Shown here piece by piece: positions 34,220 to 43,673 of a stretch of 64,000 nucleotides of DNA (position 1 is its first letter; the number at the start of each line of letters is the position of its first letter). Under the pieces are notes generated by a model that was not told where the DNA came from, did no database searches, and saw nothing but the letters and a program-made list of their open reading frames with translations. Source of the stretch: Dysgonomonas gadei ATCC BAA-286 (lineage in GTDB: Bacteria > Bacteroidota > Bacteroidia > Bacteroidales > Dysgonomonadaceae); the NCBI RefSeq assembly GCF_000213555.1, contig NZ_GL891980.1, forward strand, positions 558,001 to 622,000, given 5' to 3'. The translations under genes and the position numbers were made by a program.

Positions 34220-36661
34220 ATGACATTATACGCCGACGTAATATTACCGCTTCCTTTACAGGGACTATACACATACATTATTCCGCCGGAACTGGCCGAT
34301 ACGGTCTACGAAGGCAGCAGGGTAATTGTACAGTTCGGAAAGAAGAAATTTTACACGGCGATAGTTTTCCGCACATACGAATCGGTAGAAAAACAAACAC
34401 CGATCAAAGATATAGTCTCCACTTTGGAGGACTACCCTATAGTAACCCCCTTCCAGTTGAAATTCTGGGAGTGGGTTTCCTTTTATTATATGTGTTCGCT
34501 GGGTGATGTGTACCGTGCAGCCCTACCATCAGCCCTGAAACTGGAAAGTGAGACTCATGTCTTCCTCAATCCCGACTTTGAAGCGGCAGAACCTTTTACT
34601 CCAAATGAGCAGAAGGTATTCTATTTGTTGTCGCCTGAAAAAGCGTCTACAATCGCAGAAGTAGAAAAGCGTGCAGGATTGACAAACGCCATCTCCGCCA
34701 TCAAATCTCTGGTGGATAAAGGGGCGGCATATATAAATGAAGATATCCAAAATACCTATTCCGCAAAAACTCTTTCTGCAGTAAGGCTTCCATATTCATA
34801 TACCGATAACGAACTCAATGATATACTCAATGAGTTGGGAAGAGCAAAAAAACAACAGCATTTATTGACTGCTTTTCTCCATCTGAACGAAAACAGCCAG
34901 ATTATCCCCAAAAAGCAGCTATTGGAAGATGCCGACGCATCACCCGCCGTATTATCCGAGTTGGTAAAGAAGAAGATACTGGAAGTGTATGACATTGAGA
35001 TCAGCCGCTTCGATTACGGAGAGACCAATATCGAATCCGCCTACGAACTCAATAACTATCAGAAACAGGCATACGAGGAAATTATAAAATCATTCGAAGA
35101 ACAAGACACTACCTTGCTTTATGGAGTAACCTCCAGCGGTAAGACCGAAATATATATCCGGCTTATCAGAGATGCTATAAGCAAAGGCAAACAGGTATTA
35201 TACCTGTTACCCGAAATAGCGCTGACAACGCAGATCACCAACCGCCTGAAAACGGTATTTGGCAATAAGCTCGCCGTCTATCATTCCCGGTTTAACGACA
35301 ACGAACGGGCCGAAACATGGAACAAGTTACTAAAAGACAGAGAAACGCAGGTCATACTGGGTGCACGCTCTGCCATTTTCCTGCCGTTCACCAATCTTGG
35401 ACTTATCATCGTAGATGAAGAACACGAAGGCTCATACAAGCAGCAAGACCCAGCTCCACGCTACCATGCCCGCAATGCCGCCATTGTATTGGCAAATATG
35501 TATAACGCCAAAGTATTGCTCGGCACCGCCACACCTTCCATAGAGACGTATCACAATGCCCTTTCGGGAAGATATGGCTTGGTAAAACTAACCAAAAGGC
35601 ATGAGGACATAGAACTCCCTCAGATAGCTGTTGTCAACACCAAGGAGCTGAGACGCAAGAAGCAGATGAAATCGGTTCTATCCCCTCCCCTGATAGACAA
35701 AGTAAAGGAAGCCTTGGAAAAGAAAGAGCAGGTTATACTGTTCCAAAACAGGCGCGGTTTCGCTTCTTTGCTTGAATGTAAAAACTGTTCATGGACACCG
35801 CGTTGCTCCCATTGCGATGTAAGCCTTACTTACCACAAGGGGCAGCGAATGCTTGTCTGTCACTATTGCGGGTCTACATACCGGGTACCGGATGTTTGCG
35901 AGGAATGTAAAACGCCGACACTTGAATTTCTGGGTTATGGCACGGAACGTATCGAAGAGGAAGTGAACTCTCTTTTCCCGGAAGCGGCTGTCGCACGTAT
36001 GGATCTGGATACGACACGGGGAAAAAAATCTTACGAACATATTATTTCCCGATTCGAAGATAACAGGACAAATATACTGATCGGTACACAGATGGTATCG
36101 AAAGGGCTGGATTTCGGCAATGTGTCTATTGTTGGGATACTGAATGCTGACAACTTGCTGAATTATCCGGACTTCCGTGCTTATGAAAAAGCATATCAAC
36201 TCATTACTCAGGTCAGTGGACGCGCAGGGCGTAAGAATAAGCAAGGGCTTGTCATGCTGCAAACGGCGCATCCCTCCCATCCCATTATCAACTTTGTAAA
36301 GCACAACGACTACGAATCGTTCTATCAGACACAGACAGAAGAACGCAAGCTGTTTCGCTACCCCCCTTTTTTCAGGCTTATATCTATCGTTGTAAGGGGA
36401 CGGGACGAAAAACTCACAGAGAATGCTGCCTCCCAATTTGCCCATGCGTTAAGGCAATCGTTCGGCGGACGGATACTCGGCCCCGGCAAACCACCGGTAT
36501 CCCGCATTCAGTCCTTATATATCCGGAATATTCTGCTGAAGATAGAAAACAACGCGTCTATACAGAAAGTAAGGGAAACAATCCTCTTTCACCAATCATC
36601 TGTATTCGCAAATACAGAGTTTAAAGCCATTCTCCTGCACTACGATGTAGATCCGGTATAG
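34220..36661 (+). CDS. priA: Primosomal protein N' (replication restart helicase PriA)
   Basis: This 813-residue superfamily-2 helicase has an N-terminal 3'-DNA-binding domain (LYADVILPLPLQGLYTY). Walker A is GVTSSGKTE, the DEEH box is in IIVDEEHEGSYKQQD, and ARYHARN follows. A zinc-binding insert carries paired cysteines (CKNCSWTPRCSHCD, then CHYCG and CEECK). The helicase C half includes GTQMVSKGLDFGNV. PriA reloads the replisome at collapsed forks. The close link to the small barrel gene looks incidental. Confidence 0.96.
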   Translation: MTLYADVILPLPLQGLYTYIIPPELADTVYEGSRVIVQFGKKKFYTAIVFRTYESVEKQTPIKDIVSTLEDYPIVTPFQLKFWEWVSFYYMCSLGDVYRAALPSALKLESETHVFLNPDFEAAEPFTPNEQKVFYLLSPEKASTIAEVEKRAGLTNAISAIKSLVDKGAAYINEDIQNTYSAKTLSAVRLPYSYTDNELNDILNELGRAKKQQHLLTAFLHLNENSQIIPKKQLLEDADASPAVLSELVKKKILEVYDIEISRFDYGETNIESAYELNNYQKQAYEEIIKSFEEQDTTLLYGVTSSGKTEIYIRLIRDAISKGKQVLYLLPEIALTTQITNRLKTVFGNKLAVYHSRFNDNERAETWNKLLKDRETQVILGARSAIFLPFTNLGLIIVDEEHEGSYKQQDPAPRYHARNAAIVLANMYNAKVLLGTATPSIETYHNALSGRYGLVKLTKRHEDIELPQIAVVNTKELRRKKQMKSVLSPPLIDKVKEALEKKEQVILFQNRRGFASLLECKNCSWTPRCSHCDVSLTYHKGQRMLVCHYCGSTYRVPDVCEECKTPTLEFLGYGTERIEEEVNSLFPEAAVARMDLDTTRGKKSYEHIISRFEDNRTNILIGTQMVSKGLDFGNVSIVGILNADNLLNYPDFRAYEKAYQLITQVSGRAGRKNKQGLVMLQTAHPSHPIINFVKHNDYESFYQTQTEERKLFRYPPFFRLISIVVRGRDEKLTENAASQFAHALRQSFGGRILGPGKPPVSRIQSLYIRNILLKIENNASIQKVRETILFHQSSVFANTEFKAILLHYDVDPV

Positions 36662-36689
36662 TACTAAAAATCAAGTGTCGCTTTAGTCA

Positions 36690-36895
36690 TATAATTTTAT
36701 CTATATAATAAGAGCCAATAGCTGTTAGCTGATAGCCATTAGCTCTTTAAAGTATTGGGATAAGTAATAAGTTTTATGAGATACGAGTAGACAGGACACG
36801 AGAAACAAGTTGTTAACCGTTAACTGTTAACTGACAAGATAATTATTCATTCTTAATTCTTCATTAATTTCTGTTACCTTTGTTACCTTTTTTCT
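36690..36895. repeat. Mosaic repeat island 3
   Basis: This 359-base gap between priA and the PBP gene has module A (36697-36758), module C-like words (AAGTAATAAGTT, ATGAGATACGAG, TTAACTGTTAACTG; 36762-36833), an ATTCATTCTTAATTCTTCATT word (36845-36865) and TTACCTTTGTTACCTTTTTT (about 36874-36893). All are in the same orientation as in the islands at 9.4 and 53.5 kb. No gene is seen. Confidence 0.75.
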
Positions 36896-36985
36896 CCTTG
36901 GCCTCTCTACGCGAGACTACTGTTTACTAATTACTATATTTAACCATTTAAGGATTTTTATCTCCAATATTAAAAACGTTTTACT

Positions 36986-36993
36986 TAAATTTG
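36986..36993 (+). promoter_or_regulatory. -7 element of the PBP gene
   Basis: TAAATTTG matches TAnnTTTG and ends 27 bases before the ATG at 37021. Confidence 0.55.
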
Positions 36994-37020
36994 CAAACTG
37001 ATTAGACCTAGACTCACTAT

Positions 37021-39396
37021 ATGGATAAGAAAGCGAAATCGAAGAAAAAGAAGTTTCTTGGCAAATACACACCTCAACAAATAGTAAAAAAACTATGGGT
37101 AGCTTTCGGCTGCGTCATTGCGCTGATTATCATTCTATTCACCTGTATTGCCACAGGCATCGTCGGCTATATGCCTGATGTGGAAGAACTAGAGAACCCC
37201 ATAGACAAATATGCTTCCCAGATATATTCTTCCGACGCCGTATTACTGGGGACATATTCACAAGCTAAAAACAATCGCATCTACTCAAACTATAGTGACC
37301 TGTCGCCATATTTGGTGCAAGCTCTTATTGCCACTGAAGACGCGCGATTCTATTCACATTCGGGAGTCGATGCCTATGCATTGACCCGTGCAGTAGTAAA
37401 GACAGTTATACTTCAGCAATCGAGCGGAGGTGGCGGTAGCACCATCACGCAACAGTTGGCAAAACAACTATACTCTCCTCCGGCAGAAAACTGGATGGTA
37501 CGTGTATTTCTACGCAAACCTATCGAATGGGTAATTGCAGCAAAGCTCGAACGCTATTACACAAAAGACGAGATCATAAATCTTTATCTCAATCAGTTCG
37601 ACTTTCTAAATAATGCCGTGGGTATCCAATCGGCAGCTCAGGTATATTTCAACAAGACGCCGAAAGACCTGAAAATAGAAGAGGCAGCCACCCTTATCGG
37701 CATGTGTAAAAATCCGTCTTACTTCAATCCGAAAAGGCAACCCGAGCGTACAAAAGGCCGAAGGGATGTCGTACTGGATCAGATGCGCAAAAACGATTAC
37801 ATAACAGAACAGCAATACGATTCACTCAAACAGATACCACTAAAACTGGATTTCAGACGGGTAGACCATAAAGATGGATTAGCTCCTTATTTCAGGGAAT
37901 ATCTGCGTCTGACGCTAAATGCTAAAAAACCCGACAGGTCCAATTATGCCTCATGGCAACAGGAACAGTTTGCGATAGATTCACTTAGCTGGGAAACAAA
38001 CCCACTGTATGGCTGGTGCAGCAAAAACAAAAAGCCGGATGGCAGTACTTACAATCTGGCAACTGACGGACTTAAGATATATGCTACTATAGACTCCCGC
38101 ATGCAGCAATACGCAGAGGAAGCAATGACCGAACATATGAGCAAAGAACTGCAACCGGATTTCGATAAAGAAAAGAAAGGACGTTCTTATGCTCCATACT
38201 CATACTCTGTATCTAAGCAAGTAGATTCGTTACTATATAGAGCGATGAAGCAAACCGACCGCTACCGGAATATGAAGAAGGCAGGGGCTTCGGAGAAAGA
38301 GATATTAGCTGAATTTAAGAAGCCGGTAGATATGAAAGTCTTCTCGTGGAGGGGAGAAATAGATACTATCATGACTCCGTGGGATTCGGTCCGTTATCAT
38401 AAAGGATTTATGCGAGCCGGATTTATGGCTATGGATACACATACCGGCTATGTAAAAGCATATGTAGGCGGCATCGACTACCGTTTCTTCCAATATGATA
38501 TGGTAAATATGGGACGCCGTCAGGTCGGTTCCACTATAAAACCATATCTGTATGCATTATCCATGCAAGAAGGCGTAACCCCTTGCGACCAAATGCAATA
38601 TGAACAGCAAGTGCTAATCGACGAAATGGGACGCCAACATCCGCCAAGAGGAATAAGAACAGCCAAGATAGGCGAAATGGTAACTATAAAATGGGGGTTG
38701 CAAAACTCCGACAATATGGTAACTGCATACCTGATGAACAGGACTTCTCCTTATGCATTTGCACGCTTCCTGCGTTCATTCGGGCTTACCGGACATATCG
38801 ATCCCGTACCTGCTATGTGCCTGGGAACACCGGAAGTTACTGTTGCCGAAATGGTGGCGGCTTATTCAGCCTTTGCGAACAAAGGAGTAAGAGCTAATCC
38901 TGTTTATGTCACACATATAGAAGACCGTTCTGGTAATGTAGTGGCAAACTTCACAGCCAAACTCGACGAAGTGTTCAGTGAGGGCACCTATGTAAAAATG
39001 CTGGATATGCTTCGTGGTGTAATCGACGGAGGAACAGGAGGTCGCGTAAGACGCAACTATGGTATTACCGCCCCATTGGGTGGCAAAACCGGAACAACGC
39101 AGAACAATTCCGACGGTTGGTTTATGGGCTTCAGTCCTAAGCTTTCAGCCGGATGCTGGGTCGGCGGCGAAGACCGTTCCATACATTTCGACCGTACAAG
39201 CGACGGACAGGGTGCTGCAATGGCGCTTCCTATATTCGGCTTGTTTATGAAGAAGGTCTATGCTAATCCTAAACTGGGCTACAAACAAACGGATCAGTTC
39301 GCTCCTGCCCCTGGATACGGTGTATGCGACAAAGGAACTGATGAAGATATTCCGGATGCAGCACCAACTGTAGGCATTGACAAAATATTCAAATAG
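37021..39396 (+). CDS. Class A penicillin-binding protein (PBP1A type)
   Basis: This 791-residue protein has a Lys-rich cytoplasmic start, one membrane anchor (about residues 28-50), a glycosyltransferase-51 domain and a transpeptidase domain. GT51 motifs are ATEDARFYSHSGVD (catalytic Glu106) and GGGGSTITQQLAKQL. The transpeptidase carries Ser504-Thr-Ile-Lys507, Ser563-Asp-Asn565 and Lys689-Thr-Gly691. All catalytic residues are in place, so it should both polymerise and cross-link peptidoglycan. An unusual feature is the C-terminal Asp/Glu/Pro-rich tail (about residues 760-785). Confidence 0.95.
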   Translation: MDKKAKSKKKKFLGKYTPQQIVKKLWVAFGCVIALIIILFTCIATGIVGYMPDVEELENPIDKYASQIYSSDAVLLGTYSQAKNNRIYSNYSDLSPYLVQALIATEDARFYSHSGVDAYALTRAVVKTVILQQSSGGGGSTITQQLAKQLYSPPAENWMVRVFLRKPIEWVIAAKLERYYTKDEIINLYLNQFDFLNNAVGIQSAAQVYFNKTPKDLKIEEAATLIGMCKNPSYFNPKRQPERTKGRRDVVLDQMRKNDYITEQQYDSLKQIPLKLDFRRVDHKDGLAPYFREYLRLTLNAKKPDRSNYASWQQEQFAIDSLSWETNPLYGWCSKNKKPDGSTYNLATDGLKIYATIDSRMQQYAEEAMTEHMSKELQPDFDKEKKGRSYAPYSYSVSKQVDSLLYRAMKQTDRYRNMKKAGASEKEILAEFKKPVDMKVFSWRGEIDTIMTPWDSVRYHKGFMRAGFMAMDTHTGYVKAYVGGIDYRFFQYDMVNMGRRQVGSTIKPYLYALSMQEGVTPCDQMQYEQQVLIDEMGRQHPPRGIRTAKIGEMVTIKWGLQNSDNMVTAYLMNRTSPYAFARFLRSFGLTGHIDPVPAMCLGTPEVTVAEMVAAYSAFANKGVRANPVYVTHIEDRSGNVVANFTAKLDEVFSEGTYVKMLDMLRGVIDGGTGGRVRRNYGITAPLGGKTGTTQNNSDGWFMGFSPKLSAGCWVGGEDRSIHFDRTSDGQGAAMALPIFGLFMKKVYANPKLGYKQTDQFAPAPGYGVCDKGTDEDIPDAAPTVGIDKIFK

Positions 39397-39451
39397 GCAC
39401 AGGCAAACTCAAACTTATTACTTACTACTCAATACCAGCGATATAGTTATT

Positions 39452-40057
39452 ATGGTAAAATATTATTATATAGATGATATCTCGAAACAACAGTGCGGGC
39501 CGTTTCCCTCGAATGATTTACCTTCAAAAAGAATCCGCCCCGAAACATTGGTTTGGCGTTCGGGAATGCCCGACTGGATAAATGCGGGAAGTGTACCCGA
39601 ATTGTCTTTCCTATTCGATACTAAGATACCTCTTCCCGAAGAAAGGAAACCGGAAGCTGCAGCTATAAAAACAAGTCCCGCAGAAACTGTAGCCGCTGAG
39701 CCAAAGCCTCAATCGCAACCCCTTGCCTCCCCTCAACCTGCAAACAACTACCAACAAACAAATTATAGGCAGGACAACAATACCCGGAGATGGGACGACA
39801 TACTCCCTATGCCTAAGAACTGGTTAGTGGAATCAATACTATTATCTATATTCTGTTGCTCACCGATCAGTGTTGTCGGTATATTTTATGCGGCCAAAGT
39901 GGAATCCCTCTATTATGCCAAAGAATATGATCGCGCGACACAGGCTGCCGAAAATGCAAAAAAATGGGCTTTGGCCGGAATCTTATTTTTGCCTGCCTGC
40001 TATGTGCTGCTTGTAATATTCGGAGCAATAGTAGGATCAGTATTTTCCTGGCTGTAA
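39452..40057 (+). CDS. GYF_2/CD225-domain membrane protein
   Basis: The ATG at 39452 gives 201 residues. An N-terminal GYF_2 (DUF4339) domain covers about residues 1-55 (YYYIDDISKQQCGPF, then LVWRSGMPDWINAG). A Pro/Gln/Asn-rich linker follows, then a C-terminal CD225/dispanin-type region with two membrane helices (SILLSIFCCSPISVVGIFYAAKV and a second near the end). In eukaryotes CD225 proteins affect membrane fusion; bacterial roles are not known. The start upstream at 39377 would overlap the PBP gene and is less likely. A DUF2752 protein gene follows by 12 bases. Confidence 0.8.
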   Translation: MVKYYYIDDISKQQCGPFPSNDLPSKRIRPETLVWRSGMPDWINAGSVPELSFLFDTKIPLPEERKPEAAAIKTSPAETVAAEPKPQSQPLASPQPANNYQQTNYRQDNNTRRWDDILPMPKNWLVESILLSIFCCSPISVVGIFYAAKVESLYYAKEYDRATQAAENAKKWALAGILFLPACYVLLVIFGAIVGSVFSWL

Positions 40058-40069
40058 TACTCTGTACAT

Positions 40070-40474
40070 ATGGATAGAAAAACACTACCCGCAGGAAAAT
40101 ATACATATATCCGGCGGTTGCTGGGGATAGTGATATTATTGATTGCCGGAGGCATTCTTTACTATCTGTTCAGTCCCGAGGAATCGTCCCTTTTTCCTCA
40201 ATGCCCGTTTCATGCGGTTACCGGGTTAGACTGTCCGGGATGCGGCTCACAACGGGTTGCGCACCATTTGCTTCACTTGCAAATCAAAGAAGCATTCAAT
40301 TCCAACCCCTTACTGATCTTAGCAATTCCCTATATTCTGATATGCATATATCTGGAATATTTCGGAGGAAAAGAAAGATATCCCCACATCAGACAATCAC
40401 TTTATCGCCGGAAGGCGATATATGCAGTGCTACTTGTCATTATTCTGTTTTGGATAGGACGCAATCTCATTTGA
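40070..40474 (+). CDS. DUF2752 membrane protein
   Basis: This 134-residue protein has three predicted membrane helices and the DUF2752 core CPFHAVTGLDCPGCGSQRVAHHLLHL. The cysteine-containing CPGCG...R motif is the conserved part. Its function is unknown. It lies directly behind the GYF_2/CD225 gene and ends three bases before the convergent stop of the GumN-like gene. Confidence 0.85.
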   Translation: MDRKTLPAGKYTYIRRLLGIVILLIAGGILYYLFSPEESSLFPQCPFHAVTGLDCPGCGSQRVAHHLLHLQIKEAFNSNPLLILAIPYILICIYLEYFGGKERYPHIRQSLYRRKAIYAVLLVIILFWIGRNLI

Positions 40475-40476
40475 CA

Positions 40477-41397
40477 TTATTTCACAGGCTCTACCGTATA
40501 ACCTTTTGTCGCCAGCTGGTTCAGTATACCCTCTTCACCGGCAAGATGTAAGGCTCCTACAGCAATCAGATTCGATTTTTCTTTCATTATTGCAGGCAGT
40601 TTCTCCACCCACTTATTATTCCGGTCTTTATTTATGGCATTTTGCATAGTTTGTGAAATTTCACATGGTTCATCCGGATTATTGAAAGCCAGATCATACA
40701 TACCTGTTAAATCGCCGTTTTTATAATAAGCATTCAATTTATCCAATTGCTCCTTAGCTGAATGACTATTCTTTATACTACAAACCAGAGACTCCGCCTG
40801 ATCTTTTAGCGGTTCGGCTTCAAATAAAGCATAAATCTGATCATCCACTGACTCCAAACCTAAAACTGATTTACCATTCTCTCTTGCTATCCGTTGCACA
40901 TAAGAGTCGATAGCTTCATGTGCCATCGGATTAAACTCAGGATAAAGTTTCGTATAAAGCGTGATGGTATATATCATCGAGATCATACCCGGATTGAATT
41001 GCCCGAATTGATCCAGGCCTGCTCCTATTAAAGATTTCAGCCCCTCATCCAGAGTTTGAATATCTTCTGCCGAAAGTAGCTTTGAATAAGATTCCCCGGC
41101 CGGCATCATTGCTGCAGCCTGCACTTTTTGCTGCATCGCTGCCTCATCCGACAGCAATAACTCACCTGCTGTTTGCTGTGTTTTTGCCATCGCATCCCTC
41201 AAGCCCGGAATGTTATCAACAAAACTCACATGGGCAAGGTGATGTGTGCCGAGAATATAAGACGGTTCGCTAAGCCCGTTACCCGACACTTTCCACAAGA
41301 GAGCCCCTGTATATTTATCTCCGGCCTGTGCCGAGGCCGTGAAGGATACTGAAATAATCAGTATAATTGCAAGAATGGCTGAAGTAATAGTTCTCAT
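40477..41397 (-). CDS. TraB/GumN-family protein, exported
   Basis: This 306-residue protein starts with a signal peptide (MRTITSAILAIILIISVSFTASAQ). It carries the TraB/GumN signature blocks: SYILGTHHLAHVSF near the N-terminus and LIAVGALHLAGEEGILNQL near the C-terminus, with conserved Gly-x-x-His pairs. The family is related to Tiki-type metalloproteases, so a periplasmic hydrolase is plausible, but bacterial substrates are unknown. It is a single gene with a repeat island behind its promoter side. Confidence 0.85.
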   Translation of the reverse strand: MRTITSAILAIILIISVSFTASAQAGDKYTGALLWKVSGNGLSEPSYILGTHHLAHVSFVDNIPGLRDAMAKTQQTAGELLLSDEAAMQQKVQAAAMMPAGESYSKLLSAEDIQTLDEGLKSLIGAGLDQFGQFNPGMISMIYTITLYTKLYPEFNPMAHEAIDSYVQRIARENGKSVLGLESVDDQIYALFEAEPLKDQAESLVCSIKNSHSAKEQLDKLNAYYKNGDLTGMYDLAFNNPDEPCEISQTMQNAINKDRNNKWVEKLPAIMKEKSNLIAVGALHLAGEEGILNQLATKGYTVEPVK

Positions 41398-41459
41398 CCG
41401 TAATATATTTATGATTAATTAAGCCGAAGGCCTATTTAGTTTATAATCAGACTATAGCC

Positions 41460-41530
41460 TATAAAAAGCAACAAAGGTAACATCCATTTCAGCTTTTAGC
41501 TGATAGCTATTAGCCGTTAGCTTTTTGGAA
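41460..41530. repeat. Mosaic repeat island 4 (module E in inverse orientation)
   Basis: Bases 41466-41526 read AGCAACAAAGGTAACA, then AGCTTTTAGCTGATAGCTAT and TAGCCGTTAGC. The reverse complement closely matches 9601-9660 and 53820-53880, so the module exists on both strands in this window. Confidence 0.75.
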
Positions 41531-41612
41531 ACCTTCATACCATGTTATCTGCCATATATAGATAAAACAATATAGAAAGGTTGCAAATATCTTTTCTGAC
41601 GGTTTGTATACC

Positions 41613-42188
41613 CTATTTATTATCTTTCTCAAACTCCTGTACTTCCCTTATAGAAAGGTCCATCTTCTTTATATTATTCCAATAAACTATTTTATATATC
41701 GTTATAGCCAAGACCAGCCCTATTGATACTGAAATAATCAGTACAGTAAGATGTTTGTAAAAATAATCCGTATCATCAAGTAATTCGAAATAGCCAAACA
41801 GAATAAAGAAAAATATTATCCAAACCAAACCGGCTACAAATTCTTTTAGTATGGCTTTCCTATACCAATAGAAATGGCCGGAAATTTCCGTAATGCTCAT
41901 TTCCGACAAACTAATCCGTCTCAACTTTTTGAACTTATAAACCTGCCACATCAGGAAGATGACCACACTAAATAAATAAAACACAATAACAGGTGTGTGG
42001 CGAAGCGAAAGCGCAAATATCATAGGAATACATAAAACAAGCAGTATTATACCTATTTTTTCATATCTGATAAGGCTATTGAATGCGCTCCGGCCTTCAT
42101 TAGAAATCATTTTTTGTATTTTTTCATTATCTATGGAAGGCTTTATCTCCGTCTCCTGCCATGTTTTCTTTATATTATCCAAATCCAT
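41613..42188 (-). CDS. Membrane protein downstream of an ECF sigma factor
   Basis: This 191-residue protein has a soluble N-terminal part (MDLDNIKKTWQETEIKPSI) followed by four hydrophobic helices in two pairs (about residues 43-85 and 115-165), then a Lys/Glu-rich tail. Its gene starts 11 bases after the ECF sigma gene, in the same direction. An anti-sigma role is a natural guess from position only. No zinc-binding anti-sigma motif was seen. Confidence 0.7.
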   Translation of the reverse strand: MDLDNIKKTWQETEIKPSIDNEKIQKMISNEGRSAFNSLIRYEKIGIILLVLCIPMIFALSLRHTPVIVFYLFSVVIFLMWQVYKFKKLRRISLSEMSITEISGHFYWYRKAILKEFVAGLVWIIFFFILFGYFELLDDTDYFYKHLTVLIISVSIGLVLAITIYKIVYWNNIKKMDLSIREVQEFEKDNK

Positions 42189-42199
42189 AATGATTCGTT

Positions 42200-42682
42200 T
42201 TATTCGTTCGACATATCTCTCAGCTTGTCTTTGATGCGGCTTATTTTTGTAGCCACATTGGTAACTGTCAGCCCTGTTATCTCGGCAATTTCTTTATAAG
42301 ATTTATCATCAAGATAAAGTAAGACTAATGCCCGTTCTATTTTTCCCAGACGATTTATAAGTTTATACAACTCCTGTATTTCCTCATTATTATCCACCAC
42401 ATCGGGTATATCCATTGATATATCCACATAACTGATATTCTTTTTACTCCTCCGGTAAAAAGAAACACATGTATTCAGGGCAATCCGGTATATCCATGTA
42501 GAATATTTACTGTCGCCCCTGAAAGAGGGGAAGGCTTTCCATAAGTTTAATACCACTTCCTGGTATAAGTCTCCCAACGGATGCTCTGTATCGGTATAAA
42601 AAGAGGTGACTTTGTAAATGATACCTTCATTCTGGCGTATCATTTCCAAAAACTGCACGTCTACATTTACCGTTTGTTTCAT
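42200..42682 (-). CDS. ECF-type RNA polymerase sigma factor
   Basis: This 160-residue protein has region 2 (GDLYQEVVLNLWKAFPSFRGDSKYSTWIYRIALNTC) and region 4 (LVLLYLDDKSYKEIAEITGLTVTNVATKISRIKDKLR) and no region 1 or 3, as in extracytoplasmic-function factors. It should direct polymerase to a small regulon in response to an envelope signal. The partner gene follows 11 bases downstream. Its regulon cannot be read from this window. Confidence 0.9.
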   Translation of the reverse strand: MKQTVNVDVQFLEMIRQNEGIIYKVTSFYTDTEHPLGDLYQEVVLNLWKAFPSFRGDSKYSTWIYRIALNTCVSFYRRSKKNISYVDISMDIPDVVDNNEEIQELYKLINRLGKIERALVLLYLDDKSYKEIAEITGLTVTNVATKISRIKDKLRDMSNE

Positions 42683-43005
42683 CTATCAGTAATTCATTTC
42701 TATATATGTCGTCATATAGTCCGTATTGTCACAAAATAATATATATTTTTCTTATTTCAGTCTATATTTCAATATGTATTGTATGTTTTTTACAATTGCT
42801 TATTTTTCAAGAGAGATATACGCCACTGGTAATCAGCGAATATCTTATTAGAAAGTAACAAAGGTTACAACGTTTACAATGTTTTCATCTTGCTGCATCT
42901 TCCCTATATAATACACTTGCTATCTGCATTATATAGATAATTTTTCACAAAAAAGGTAACACATGCTTTTTCAAGCCTGATCTATATTATTAACTGACAT
43001 TTTAT
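42683..43005. other. Divergent intergenic region between the sigma factor and the lipoprotein deformylase homologue
   Basis: This A+T-rich stretch contains fragments resembling island words (GAAAGTAACAAAGGTTAC at about 42851-42868 and AAAAGGTAACA near 42950), here on the minus orientation. No gene is seen. Confidence 0.4.
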
Positions 43006-43013
43006 TATCTTTG
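43006..43013 (+). promoter_or_regulatory. -7 element of the lipoprotein-type deformylase gene
   Basis: TATCTTTG, a perfect TAnnTTTG, lies 24 bases before the GTG at 43038. Its last three bases are the TTG that could otherwise be mistaken for a start codon. Confidence 0.65.
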
Positions 43014-43037
43014 TATCAAATCTCAACAAATAATGCA

Positions 43038-43673
43038 GTGAAAAAAATTATATACATGCTTCTTATAAGCATTGCCCTTTCTGCGTGTAACTCAATAAAA
43101 AATATGACGACTAAAGAAAAAACATTAACTAACAGCCATGGTATCGGCACCCCATTCAGAGTACTCCGGACGGACAACATTGATGATTCTCTTTTTTTGA
43201 GAAAAAAAAGTATTGATATAAATATAAAAAATATTGCATCCGACAAAGACTGGCAGCATTTTATACAACGATTAAAACTCACTTTGGCTGTCGAATCAGG
43301 TGTGGGAATTGCCGCCCCTCAAGTCGGAGTAGGCAGGAATTTATTTTTATTTACACGAATAGACCGCCCGGATAAAGCTATCCAGGTAGCTATTAATCCG
43401 CGCATCGTAAATCACTCCGACGAAACCATCTGTTTTGAAGGTGACGGATGCCTTTCCGTTCCCGATTTGTCGGGAAGCACCAAACGTTATGCATGGATAG
43501 ATGTAGAATATTACAACGAAAAAGGAGAACTGATAAAAGAAAGATTGTCGGGACAGTCGCGAGGCAGTGATTTCACCGGAATTATCTTTCAGCATGAATT
43601 CGACCACCTGCAAGGTATCTTATTTATTGACAGGCTATTCGACGGTACCGCTAGTCTTCAGAGAAGCAAATAG
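43038..43673 (+). CDS. Peptide deformylase homologue with a lipoprotein signal peptide
   Basis: The GTG at 43038 gives 211 residues: MKKIIYMLLISIALSACNS, a signal peptide with a lipobox ending at Cys17. A linker of about 30 residues leads to a deformylase domain. The three family motifs are present: GVGIAAPQ (88-95), GCLSVP with metal-ligand Cys138, and QHEFDHLQG (HEFDH at 186-190). The residue before GCLS is Asp where the classical motif has Glu. Normal deformylases act on ribosome-bound nascent chains in the cytoplasm, so an exported copy is surprising. A canonical deformylase gene is at 46540. Its role could be periplasmic formyl-peptide processing; this is inference. Confidence 0.75.
   Translation: MKKIIYMLLISIALSACNSIKNMTTKEKTLTNSHGIGTPFRVLRTDNIDDSLFLRKKSIDINIKNIASDKDWQHFIQRLKLTLAVESGVGIAAPQVGVGRNLFLFTRIDRPDKAIQVAINPRIVNHSDETICFEGDGCLSVPDLSGSTKRYAWIDVEYYNEKGELIKERLSGQSRGSDFTGIIFQHEFDHLQGILFIDRLFDGTASLQRSK

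Noticed and set aside
43011..43037. TTG at 43011 as the start of the deformylase homologue
   Set aside because: The TTG belongs to the -7 element TATCTTTG; the GTG at 43038 starts directly at the signal peptide.
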